Assembly: GCA_028817895.1 (NCBI GenBank)
Contig: JAPPOQ010000010.1
Coordinates: 1 to 44,728, forward strand
Origin: Ahrensia sp.
GTDB taxonomy: Bacteria; Pseudomonadota; Alphaproteobacteria; Rhizobiales; Rhizobiaceae
DNA: 44,728 nt
Reading direction: 5' to 3'
In this document: piece by piece, positions 37,014-44,728 of the stretch
Layout: every line of letters starts with the position of its first letter
Numbering within the stretch: the first letter of the stretch is position 1
The notes under the pieces: generated by a model
What the model saw: only the letters and a program-made list of their open reading frames with translations
Databases searched by the model: none
What the model was told of the DNA's origin: nothing
Translations under genes and position numbers: made by a program

Positions 37014-40000
37014 ATGTCGAAGAAAAAGCTGCGATATATGGCGCTGGAGCAGCGTATCGTGCTCGATGCTGCTGCTGTTGAAAGCGCTGAACAGCAGGTC
37101 ATTGCGGAAACACCTGAGGCGGAGGCCGAAGCGCAGGCGCACTTTGAACCAGAGCAGCTTACCGTCGATGCGCCTCCCGGTCCGACTCGCAATGAGATCG
37201 CGTTTCTGGATGGCAGCGTCGAAAATCTTCAACATCATCTGTCGGCGCTCGGCGCGAATGTGGAGGTTGTGCTGCTTGACCCCGCACGTGACGGTGTCGA
37301 GCAAATTGCCGAAGCTTTGGAGGGGCGCGACGGCATCGAAGCCATACATATATTGTCACATGGCGATCAGGGCCGCCTGTTTCTGGGCAATACCGTCCTG
37401 GATGCCAACAGCATGCAGGGCGAGCATCTTGATGAACTGACGGTCATCGCCAAGTCGCTGCACTCCGATGGGGATATCCTCATTTATGGTTGCGATTTCA
37501 CCGGCGGAACGGACGGGCTGGAAGCGGCCATGCTGCTCGGTTCGATAACCGGCGCTGACATTGCGGCATCGGACGACACGACCGGCCATGAGAGCTTCCA
37601 GGGTGATTGGGACCTCGAAACCGAAATAGGGCAGGTTGAAACGGCGTCCATTTCGGCAAGCGCCTGGCATGGTGAGTTGTCGGGCACGGACACCGATGGC
37701 GATGGCACGGTGGACTCGATCGACGATGATGACGATGGCGATGGCATCTTTGACGAAAACGAAGGTGCTTTTGATGGTGAGTTTGCCGACTATACCGGTC
37801 AACCGACCGGGGCGAACGGCGTTTCATATACCGTAACCAGCCCCGATGGTTCGCTCCAGCACGATGTCGACTTTAACCTTTGGAATGACACCGATGCTCC
37901 CAACTATCCCACTCTCGCATATGAATCGACGAATGGATACTTCGCTGATTCTGACATTTATCCGAAGCTGATCTCCGGCAACGGCTCGCTCATATATGAT
38001 CTTGATTTTGATAACATAATTGCCACCAGGGATGGTTTGGTCTTCACCGCAGTTGGTTTGAAGGACGCCAACGCGGTCACGATAACTGCCTATGATTCTG
38101 CCGGTGTCGAGATCGACCTGGCTTCAACTAACATCCTAGACACCGTTTTTTCCGAGGATGGCGGAACCCCCACTTGGAACGGTGCAATTGGTCAGCTGTC
38201 CACCCCAGGTGGTGGCAGCAGCGGCATGGGCGTCATCATCGATCTTTCGAACCTCGGAATCGACCGATTGAATGTTCGTTACATCACGGACTCAACGAGC
38301 GACGGTTTTGCTGTTGGTCTGGGCAATCTACCCGGTCGCGATACGGATGGTGACGGCACGATTGATCATCTCGACACGGACTCTGACGGTGATGGCATTT
38401 CCGATACGATCGAAGCCGGGATCGTTCAAACATCCAACGGCCTTGCCCATCAATTCCAGACCGATCCCGGCTGGCAAGAGCAAGGCAATCGCGATGAGGG
38501 TTCCAATTTCGGTTACTCTGCCACCAGCTACACCAGCGGCGGGGCGACCATCGGTGAAATAGGCGGAGTGTTTGATCGTGCAAGCACCGAAGTCGGGCAG
38601 GGCACAGGCACCTCCGAGCGGCCCTACTACACGCAAGACCTCGGTCGCACTTACACCGACGCTGACAGCTTTTCATTCACTTCGGATTTCTACTACGTGT
38701 CTCCAAGCGCGGCCGAAGCCATTATCGGTTTCATGGCTCACGGTGAATCTGGAGACACAAACATTTTGGGTATTCACCTGAACGACCAGGGCCCAGGCTC
38801 GTTCAGGGCATCCGTTGTGTATGCGGACGGCACCGATGACGGAAGCGGGACGCACGGAAATCAGACCCGCGGCTCGAACGCAATTCTGAATCTTGCGGAT
38901 CAGGTCACAACGGTCGAGTTCGGTTACGACGCGGGAACGCGCACATTAACGGCCACGATAGGCGGCATTACCATTTCCTCGATCGTAGTTCCGGGCGGGA
39001 CCTCCTTCTCAGTCGACAGCTTTGGTTTGACAATGCCCGGCCTTTTGAACCATGGCGGTGGCGTGGAAGGAATTCCATCAGGAGCCACTGTAGAATTTTA
39101 CGTTGGCAATCTTACAGCCGAAGTCAACAGCAACAATGTTCTTGAGTTTGGGAATAACGATACAGATGGAGATGGTGTAGCCGATCATCTGGACATAGAT
39201 TCCGACAATGACGGGATATTAGACGCGGTTGAAGGAGTTGTTCCACAGCTCTTGACGGACAAAGTCGCATTTGAGGCACTTGTTACTGATCCAGACGCGT
39301 TTGACACTCTAACAATTGAGAGCTTTGAAACGCTCGCCGCCAACACAGATATTAATGGGACGACACTTCCAAGTGGCGTAACCGTGTCCACTTCAGGCCT
39401 CATCGGAATTACCGTTGGCTCCGGTGCTGCATACGGAGCTTCGCCAGAAGATGGCGGGCAACATGCACGTGTTGATGTGCCTGCCGATCCCCTCAGTTCT
39501 GATCCTGCTGAGATTACTCTCACAGTGCCTCAGCCGGTCAATACATTTGGGTTCTACCTAGGTGATCTTTATGATAGCGGCCACGGAGGAAGTACTTTTG
39601 AAATTCAAGTGGATGGTAGAACGATATGGCGAGCAACGGAAAATAGTGGTGGCGCAGTTGTAAATGAAATTTCCGGCGAAACGATCGTCACGGGGGATGG
39701 TGTCAATACATTTATTGGATTTGCGAGCCTCAAAAAGTTCTCTGAAGTCAAAATCCTTTACACCGATCTATCATCGAGCAGCGAAGACAATTTCACCATT
39801 GATCGGGTTGTGTTTGGGGATCAGGCGGGTGCAAATGCGTCGGGTCGTGTTCTTGACACCGATGGCGACGGTATTGCCGATTTCCGCGATTTGGATTCCG
39901 ATAATGACGGCATTGCCGACATTATCGAAGCCCAGACAACCGCCGGTTATACTGCGCCGAGTGGCATCGATACAGATGGCGATGGACTGGATGATGCTTA

Positions 40001-43000
40001 TGAAGGCGCTGGCAACGCAGGCATCACGCCGCAAGACACTGATAGCGACGGAACGGCAGACTATCTGGATACCGATTCCGATGGCGATGGCAATCTCGAC
40101 TTAGCCGAAAGCGGGCTGACGCTTTCCGGCACCGACGCCAATAATGACGGCATAGATGACAATGTTGGAGCGTCCTATGCAGACCCCGATGGCAACATAA
40201 ACAACCCTTCTGCCGATCTCGCTAATGAGATTGGGGATACGTCGGAAGTTGCTTATCGAGAAGCGAATGTTGAGGCCTCGCCGGACACATTCACGCTGGT
40301 GGCAGGCTCGCCGATTGTCATCGATCCGCGCGGTAATGATGTGGATGCGGACGGTGATCCGCTTTCTGTCGTTGAGATTATTGATACGGCCGGTGGCAAC
40401 ACCGTTATCGCGCTCACCAATGCAGGCGACACCGCCACGCTTGCGTCGGGTACTGTAATCGAGTTGCGCGCCGATGGACGTTTGGATGTGACTGCGGCTG
40501 GCGATGGTGCAGAAACCTTCGACTATAAAGTTTCCGACGGCACGAATGATGACACGGAAACCATCACGCTCAATACAACGTCTGATCAGGCAACAGCCGA
40601 ATCAATCGGATTCGTAACCACGTGGCAGACCGACAATACCGGCGCGTCGGCAGACGATACGATTGAGTTACTCCTAAATTCAGGTGGAGACAACTTCACT
40701 GTCTATTGGGGTGATGGCACGTTCACGCAATATACCGGCGGTGAAACGACCATCAATCACACCTATTCCACACCGGGCAATTACACCGTTGCAATTGTCG
40801 GTGATTTTGCGGGCTTCGCCTTTAACGGCGGCGGCGATGTCGACAAACTTACATCGATCGAACAATGGGGCAATGTTGCTTTTGAGGATATGTCGTTTGC
40901 CTTCGAGGGTGCGGATAACATCGTCTACAACGCGACAGATAATCCCGATCTGAGCGGCGTCACATCCTTGCGGGAAATGTTCCGCAGTTCCAATTTCAAC
41001 GGGGATATTTCCGGCTGGGATGTTTCAAACATTACAACAATGCAAAGCATGTTTTCCGGTGCTGATGCGTTTAATCAGGATATCGGCGGCTGGGATACTT
41101 CAAGTGTCACTAATATGACCAGCATGTTTTCTGGCACTGACATCTTTAATCAGGATATTTCGGGTTGGGACACATCCAGCGTTACCACACTACAAAGCAT
41201 GTTTGATGGTGCAAAGGCATTCGATCAATCCCTTAATGGCTGGGATACGTCCAATGTAACCAACATGCAGCGGGTATTTTTCGGTAGCAATTTCAACAGC
41301 GACATCAGCAGTTGGGATACGTCCAACGTGACCAACATGCATGCCATGTTTGGCCATAACGATGACTTCAATCAGGATATTGGCGCTTGGGATGTTTCCA
41401 GTCTCAGTTTCGCAGAGGGCATGTTCGTCAATTCAACGACCTTCAACCAGGATATCAGTGGTTGGGATACATCAAGTCTGACAAATGCAGGGCGCATGTT
41501 CAACGGCGCATCCGCCTTCAATGCAGACATCAGTGGTTGGGATGTGAGCAATGCCACCAGCTTTGCCAACATGTTCAGAAATGCCGCGTCGTTTAATCAG
41601 AATATTGGTGGTTGGGACACATCAAATGTCACACGCATGAATGGCATGTTCAGTGGTGCCACGGCGTTCAATCAGGACATCTCCGGTTGGGACACCAGTG
41701 CTGTAACCACCATGCAGGGCATGTTCCAGAATGCTGGTGCGTTCAATCAGGATATTGGCAGTTGGCAGACTGGCAATGTTACAGATTTCGGAAGTACATT
41801 CTTTGGAGCTTCTTCCTTCGACCAAGACATTGGTGGTTGGGATACATCTTCAGCGACGCTTATGTCGAATATGTTCAATGGCGCATCCAGTTTCAATCAG
41901 GACATTTCCGCCTGGAATATTGGGAATGTCAACAACACGGCAAATATGTTTAACAATGCAATTGTTTTCAACCAGGACATTGGTGGTTGGGACGTAAGCA
42001 ATGTAACTCAAATGCAGAATATGTTTATTGCGGCCGTGGCGTTTGATCAGGACATCGGCAGCTGGAATGTCGGCAATGTCGAAAATATGTCCGGTATGTT
42101 CCGAGGCGCCGCAGTGTTTGATCAGGATATTTCTGCCTGGAATACAGCAAACGTTGCCACTATGGAACTGATGTTCAATGGTGCATTGCTGTTCAATCAA
42201 GATATTTCGGCTTGGAACACATCCAGTGTTGTCGACATGAACTCCATGTTCCTCAACGCACTGGCTTTCGATTCTGATTTGAGCAGTTTGGACATCTCCA
42301 ATGTAACGGATATGGCCAACATGCTCGATAATTCGGCTCTCTCCATTGCAAATTACGATGCGACATTGATCGGCTGGGCAGGGCAGGCGGTGCAGCCGGG
42401 CCTGACGCTGGGTGCTGTCGGGCTGGTTTATTCCGACGATGGTCAGGCCGCACGTCAGAGTCTCGTTGACGATGACAGCTGGACCATATCCGGCGATAGC
42501 AGGAGCGATATGGTAACTGCACCGGACACGTTCTCGATTGTATCCGGCACGCCGACCGTCATTGATGTGCTGGCGAATGATAGTGACGGAGCGGGCGATA
42601 CGCTCACCGTTGTGCAGATTACCGATCCGGCAGATGGTAACGAGACAACACTCACCAATCCCGGCGACAGCGCAACGCTTGCCTCCGGCACGGTGATCAC
42701 CCTTCGTGCCGATGGTCGTCTCGATGTGGTTGCTGCGGACATTCCCGGCGGCGGGTCTGAGACGTTTGACTATTCCGTTTCCGATGGCACGTTCACCGAC
42801 AGCGAGACGGTCACGCTCAACATTGCTGACTCAACCGACATTGCGGCGCAACAGGCCGTTGCCGAAGCCACCGGTTTCGTCACGACGTGGAACGTCAACA
42901 ATGGCGAGACGCTGGAACTGCTCGTCAATGCGGGTTCCGACAATTACACCATCTATTGGGGTGATGGCACGGTCACGGAAAATGCCTCCGGCAATGTGAG

Positions 43001-44728
43001 CCACACATACACCTCTGATGGCCCGCATACGGTCTCCATCGTGGGTGATCTGGCCGGCTTTGCGTTCAACAATGGCGGCAATATCGACGATCTCGCCTCC
43101 ATCGAACAATGGGGCAATGTAGCATTTGAGAATATGTCCTTTGCCTTCGAGGGTGCGGATAACATCACATACAACGCGACAGATAATCCCGACCTGAGCG
43201 GCGTCAGCAGCCTTCGGGAAATGTTCAAGGATTCGAACTTTACCGGTGATGTTTCCGGTTGGGATGTCTCAAACGTTACGGATTTTCTCGGTATCTTCCG
43301 CGGCGCGGCTTCATTCAACAGCGACATAGGCGGTTGGGATGTTTCGAACGGCCAAGACATGCGCAGCATGTTCTGGGACGCGACTTCCTTCAATCAGGAT
43401 ATTGGCGGCTGGGATGTCAGCAATGCCACGACCATGCAGAGCATGTTTCAGAATGCCAGCGCCTTCAATCAGGATATTTCAGGATGGGAAACTGGCAATG
43501 TCACGAACATGGTCTCCATGTTCCAGAATGCCGGATCTTTTAACCAAGACATAAACACTGTTATTGGCGGCGGCAATAATGGCGGGACGGCCTGGGATGT
43601 CTCGGGTGTAACGGCCCTGAACCATATGTTCCAGAATGCTTCTGCGTTTACGGGAGATATTGGTGACTGGGACACGTCCAATGTCACAAATATGTTTGCG
43701 ACATTTGCGTTTGCGAGTTCGTTCAACAGCGATATCTCGGGTTGGGATGTTTCTTCTGTAACAACAATGGATTCGCTCTTTGAAGGCGCGACATCGTTCA
43801 ACATTGATATTGGTAGCTGGGATGTTTCGGCCGTTGCCAATATGAACGAACTCTTTGCCTCGGCAACAAGTTTTAACCAGGACATTGGTAGTTGGGACAC
43901 ATCCAATGTAACAACCATGCAGTCGATGTTTAATAATGCTGATGCGTTCAACCAGGACCTCAATGCTTGGGATGTAAGCAGCGTAACCAATATGCAGAGT
44001 CTGTTCTCGGGTGCAGATGCTTTCAATGGAGATATATCTGCTTGGGACACAGGCAGCGTCACAAATATGCGCACCATGTTCAACGCGGCTTCCTCATTTG
44101 ATCAGGATATCGGCGGCTGGGATGTGCGTAATGTCACAACCATGCGACAGATGTTTGCAGGCGCGTCCGTTTTCAATCAGGACATCACCGGCTGGGAGAC
44201 CGGTAACGTTACCACGATGCGCTATATGTTCAGTAATGCGGATGCATTTAATCAGGACATCAGCACCGTTGTCGGCGGCGGCAATAATGGTGGTACAGCA
44301 TGGGACGTTTCCAATGTCACCAGTATGGCATTCATGTTCTATCTGAACAATGGTTTCAATGGAGACATCAGTAACTGGAATACATCTAGCCTGACTGATG
44401 CGGGCAGTATGTTTCGTAGTGCTTCTGCATTTAATCAGGACGTTGGCGGATGGGATATTTCGAATGTCACCAATTTGATAGACATGTTGGATAGTGCTGA
44501 CCTCTCCATCGCCAATTACGATGCGACGCTGATCGGCTGGGCGGGGCAGACGGTGCAGCCGGGTGTGACGCTTGGAGCATCGGGTCTTGAATATTCGGCA
44601 GCAGGCCAGACAGCTCGTCAGTCCTTGATCAACGATGATGGCTGGACAATTGATGGCGATAGTTTCGTCAACACTGCGCCTGTTCTTGTTGATGATGGTC
44701 CCTTTGGCGTTGTCGAGGACACGCCGAC
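37014..44728 (+). CDS. Giant surface/secreted repeat protein (partial at 3' end): DUF4347, TSP3-like, cadherin-like, PKD and DUF285 domains
   Basis: The frame stays open to the window edge, giving more than 2,570 residues without a stop. Order of parts: a LEPR-XLL-like N-terminus ([12 protein letters not shown], residues 9-20) with no classical signal peptide; a DUF4347 domain (about 62-220) with His116 in ILSHGD and Cys160 in IYGCDF; acidic thrombospondin type 3-like repeats from 226, 443, 716, 948 and 986 alternating with two unrecognised beta-rich domains; then two supermodules (about 1090-1836 and 1837-2555). Each supermodule is a cadherin-like domain, a PKD domain (YWGDGT), a DUF285 array and a cap ([16 protein letters not shown]). 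A third cadherin-like domain begins at the edge. This architecture fits a calcium-stabilised adhesin, probably a type I secretion substrate; the C-terminal signal is outside the window. Base composition is more A/T-rich in the arrays than in neighbouring genes. Confidence 0.9.
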   Translation, partial: MSKKKLRYMALEQRIVLDAAAVESAEQQVIAETPEAEAEAQAHFEPEQLTVDAPPGPTRNEIAFLDGSVENLQHHLSALGANVEVVLLDPARDGVEQIAEALEGRDGIEAIHILSHGDQGRLFLGNTVLDANSMQGEHLDELTVIAKSLHSDGDILIYGCDFTGGTDGLEAAMLLGSITGADIAASDDTTGHESFQGDWDLETEIGQVETASISASAWHGELSGTDTDGDGTVDSIDDDDDGDGIFDENEGAFDGEFADYTGQPTGANGVSYTVTSPDGSLQHDVDFNLWNDTDAPNYPTLAYESTNGYFADSDIYPKLISGNGSLIYDLDFDNIIATRDGLVFTAVGLKDANAVTITAYDSAGVEIDLASTNILDTVFSEDGGTPTWNGAIGQLSTPGGGSSGMGVIIDLSNLGIDRLNVRYITDSTSDGFAVGLGNLPGRDTDGDGTIDHLDTDSDGDGISDTIEAGIVQTSNGLAHQFQTDPGWQEQGNRDEGSNFGYSATSYTSGGATIGEIGGVFDRASTEVGQGTGTSERPYYTQDLGRTYTDADSFSFTSDFYYVSPSAAEAIIGFMAHGESGDTNILGIHLNDQGPGSFRASVVYADGTDDGSGTHGNQTRGSNAILNLADQVTTVEFGYDAGTRTLTATIGGITISSIVVPGGTSFSVDSFGLTMPGLLNHGGGVEGIPSGATVEFYVGNLTAEVNSNNVLEFGNNDTDGDGVADHLDIDSDNDGILDAVEGVVPQLLTDKVAFEALVTDPDAFDTLTIESFETLAANTDINGTTLPSGVTVSTSGLIGITVGSGAAYGASPEDGGQHARVDVPADPLSSDPAEITLTVPQPVNTFGFYLGDLYDSGHGGSTFEIQVDGRTIWRATENSGGAVVNEISGETIVTGDGVNTFIGFASLKKFSEVKILYTDLSSSSEDNFTIDRVVFGDQAGANASGRVLDTDGDGIADFRDLDSDNDGIADIIEAQTTAGYTAPSGIDTDGDGLDDAYEGAGNAGITPQDTDSDGTADYLDTDSDGDGNLDLAESGLTLSGTDANNDGIDDNVGASYADPDGNINNPSADLANEIGDTSEVAYREANVEASPDTFTLVAGSPIVIDPRGNDVDADGDPLSVVEIIDTAGGNTVIALTNAGDTATLASGTVIELRADGRLDVTAAGDGAETFDYKVSDGTNDDTETITLNTTSDQATAESIGFVTTWQTDNTGASADDTIELLLNSGGDNFTVYWGDGTFTQYTGGETTINHTYSTPGNYTVAIVGDFAGFAFNGGGDVDKLTSIEQWGNVAFEDMSFAFEGADNIVYNATDNPDLSGVTSLREMFRSSNFNGDISGWDVSNITTMQSMFSGADAFNQDIGGWDTSSVTNMTSMFSGTDIFNQDISGWDTSSVTTLQSMFDGAKAFDQSLNGWDTSNVTNMQRVFFGSNFNSDISSWDTSNVTNMHAMFGHNDDFNQDIGAWDVSSLSFAEGMFVNSTTFNQDISGWDTSSLTNAGRMFNGASAFNADISGWDVSNATSFANMFRNAASFNQNIGGWDTSNVTRMNGMFSGATAFNQDISGWDTSAVTTMQGMFQNAGAFNQDIGSWQTGNVTDFGSTFFGASSFDQDIGGWDTSSATLMSNMFNGASSFNQDISAWNIGNVNNTANMFNNAIVFNQDIGGWDVSNVTQMQNMFIAAVAFDQDIGSWNVGNVENMSGMFRGAAVFDQDISAWNTANVATMELMFNGALLFNQDISAWNTSSVVDMNSMFLNALAFDSDLSSLDISNVTDMANMLDNSALSIANYDATLIGWAGQAVQPGLTLGAVGLVYSDDGQAARQSLVDDDSWTISGDSRSDMVTAPDTFSIVSGTPTVIDVLANDSDGAGDTLTVVQITDPADGNETTLTNPGDSATLASGTVITLRADGRLDVVAADIPGGGSETFDYSVSDGTFTDSETVTLNIADSTDIAAQQAVAEATGFVTTWNVNNGETLELLVNAGSDNYTIYWGDGTVTENASGNVSHTYTSDGPHTVSIVGDLAGFAFNNGGNIDDLASIEQWGNVAFENMSFAFEGADNITYNATDNPDLSGVSSLREMFKDSNFTGDVSGWDVSNVTDFLGIFRGAASFNSDIGGWDVSNGQDMRSMFWDATSFNQDIGGWDVSNATTMQSMFQNASAFNQDISGWETGNVTNMVSMFQNAGSFNQDINTVIGGGNNGGTAWDVSGVTALNHMFQNASAFTGDIGDWDTSNVTNMFATFAFASSFNSDISGWDVSSVTTMDSLFEGATSFNIDIGSWDVSAVANMNELFASATSFNQDIGSWDTSNVTTMQSMFNNADAFNQDLNAWDVSSVTNMQSLFSGADAFNGDISAWDTGSVTNMRTMFNAASSFDQDIGGWDVRNVTTMRQMFAGASVFNQDITGWETGNVTTMRYMFSNADAFNQDISTVVGGGNNGGTAWDVSNVTSMAFMFYLNNGFNGDISNWNTSSLTDAGSMFRSASAFNQDVGGWDISNVTNLIDMLDSADLSIANYDATLIGWAGQTVQPGVTLGASGLEYSAAGQTARQSLINDDGWTIDGDSFVNTAPVLVDDGPFGVVEDTP
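37689..37766 (+). repeat. Thrombospondin type 3-like calcium repeat 1
   Basis: The segment reads [20 protein letters not shown] and continues FDENEG, the alternating Asp/Gly pattern of TSP3 calcium loops. It sits directly after the DUF4347 domain (residues 226-251) and may act as a rigid calcium-dependent spacer. Confidence 0.85.
38340..38420 (+). repeat. Thrombospondin type 3-like calcium repeat 2
   Basis: The segment [20 protein letters not shown] followed by SDTIEAG (residues 443-469) closely resembles repeat 1. The stretch between the two repeats (about 190 residues) looks like an independent beta-sandwich of unknown family. Confidence 0.85.
39159..39239 (+). repeat. Thrombospondin type 3-like calcium repeat 3
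   Basis: The segment [20 protein letters not shown] followed by LDAVEG (from residue 716). Between repeats 2 and 3 lies a domain of about 245 residues rich in beta pattern and glycine, perhaps lectin-like, without a recognised family. Confidence 0.85.
39855..40160 (+). repeat. Thrombospondin type 3-like calcium repeats 4-5 (long run)
   Basis: [20 protein letters not shown] begins at residue 948. After a short gap, [33 protein letters not shown] and ANNDGIDD follow. The run leads into the first cadherin-like domain and should bind many calcium ions. Confidence 0.85.
40281..42521 (+). repeat. Supermodule copy 1 (cadherin-like, PKD, DUF285 array, cap)
   Basis: This is about 747 residues (1090-1836) beginning [15 protein letters not shown] and ending before the second PDTF. 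A cadherin-like block comes first, then a PKD domain ([24 protein letters not shown]), the pre-array element [20 protein letters not shown], 18 repeat units and the cap [16 protein letters not shown]. Copy 2 has the same order. Confidence 0.85.
40995..42338 (+). repeat. DUF285/BspA-like repeat array 1, 18 units of 25 residues
   Basis: A 75-nt period is kept in frame over 1344 nt (residues 1328-1775). The consensus unit is close to [20 protein letters not shown] followed by about five variable residues. Sixteen units have 25 residues; units 4 and 18 have 24. The invariant positions are Phe1, Asp4, Trp8 and the Met/Phe pair near 19-20. This is the Mycoplasma-lipoprotein/BspA-like DUF285 repeat, expected to stack as a leucine-rich-repeat-like solenoid. 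Confidence 0.95.
42522..44678 (+). repeat. Supermodule copy 2 (cadherin-like, PKD, DUF285 array, cap)
   Basis: This is about 719 residues (1837-2555) beginning [20 protein letters not shown]. The PKD domain has YTIYWGDGT and [15 protein letters not shown]. The pre-array element [20 protein letters not shown] differs from copy 1 at one residue over 20. A third cadherin-like start ([13 protein letters not shown]) follows at the window edge. Confidence 0.85.
43239..44501 (+). repeat. DUF285/BspA-like repeat array 2, 16 units
   Basis: Residues 2076-2496. The unit is the same 25-residue repeat as array 1, but units 5 and 14 each carry an identical 11-residue expansion centred on [12 protein letters not shown]. 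The last unit has 24 residues. Both arrays are followed by the same cap sequence. Confidence 0.95.

Noticed and set aside
40995-44501. 75-nt periodic repeats that might be a CRISPR array or minisatellite
   Set aside because: The period is a multiple of three, stays in frame and encodes conserved DUF285 units; there are no constant repeats with unique spacers and no cas genes.
1-44728. Prophage, insertion sequence or integrative element
   Set aside because: No transposase, integrase, phage structural gene, tRNA-borne attachment site or terminal inverted repeats were found; most genes are core.

Overview
The window looks like a chromosomal stretch of an alphaproteobacterium, most likely a marine member of the Hyphomicrobiales (Rhizobiales). 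This is inferred from gene content and order, not from a database match. Pointers are alaS beside a eukaryote-type NADP isocitrate dehydrogenase gene, the short form of ProS followed by lolC-lolD-dnaE, an NDUFA12-type complex I accessory gene next to a DUF2155 gene, a non-discriminating type AspRS together with gatB, a tandem glycine riboswitch, and a double-palindrome intergenic repeat of the rhizobial RIME kind. No tRNA, rRNA, insertion sequence, prophage or CRISPR array was seen.

From 1 to about 31.5 kb the content is mostly core. It holds alaS, icd (convergent), an exported unknown, trmJ, a membrane GGDEF-EAL protein, the tightly packed proS-lolC-lolD-dnaE-DUF938 run, and glpX. On the minus strand follow MFS-rnd-hydrolase-DUF1330, then aspS, a DUF1127 gene, a LysR/LysE pair, a large exported unknown, parC, a carboxymuconolactone decarboxylase family gene, an Ldh-family dehydrogenase, and gatB with a GNAT acetyltransferase. 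Translation fidelity is a theme: three aminoacyl-tRNA synthetases, the GatCAB amidotransferase subunit B and a tRNA methyltransferase.

From 32.0 to 34.5 kb a RIME-like palindromic element is followed by a two-aptamer glycine riboswitch, then a DadA-like FAD amino-acid dehydrogenase and a PhyH-type Fe(II)/2-oxoglutarate dioxygenase. This looks like a glycine-sensing catabolic operon outside the usual gcv context.

From 34.5 to 36.7 kb lie a small Cys-rich exported protein, the NDUFA12 homologue, a SAM methyltransferase and a DUF2155 protein.

From 37.0 kb to the window end runs one giant open gene, cut off by the window edge with more than 2,570 codons visible. It encodes a surface or secreted protein with an N-terminal LEPR-XLL-like motif, a DUF4347 domain carrying a caspase-like His-Gly / Gly-Cys pair, acidic thrombospondin type 3-like calcium repeats, and two copies of a large supermodule. 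Each supermodule is a cadherin-like domain, a PKD domain, an array of 25-residue DUF285/BspA-like repeats (18 units, then 16 units) and a conserved cap. This is the most unusual part of the window.
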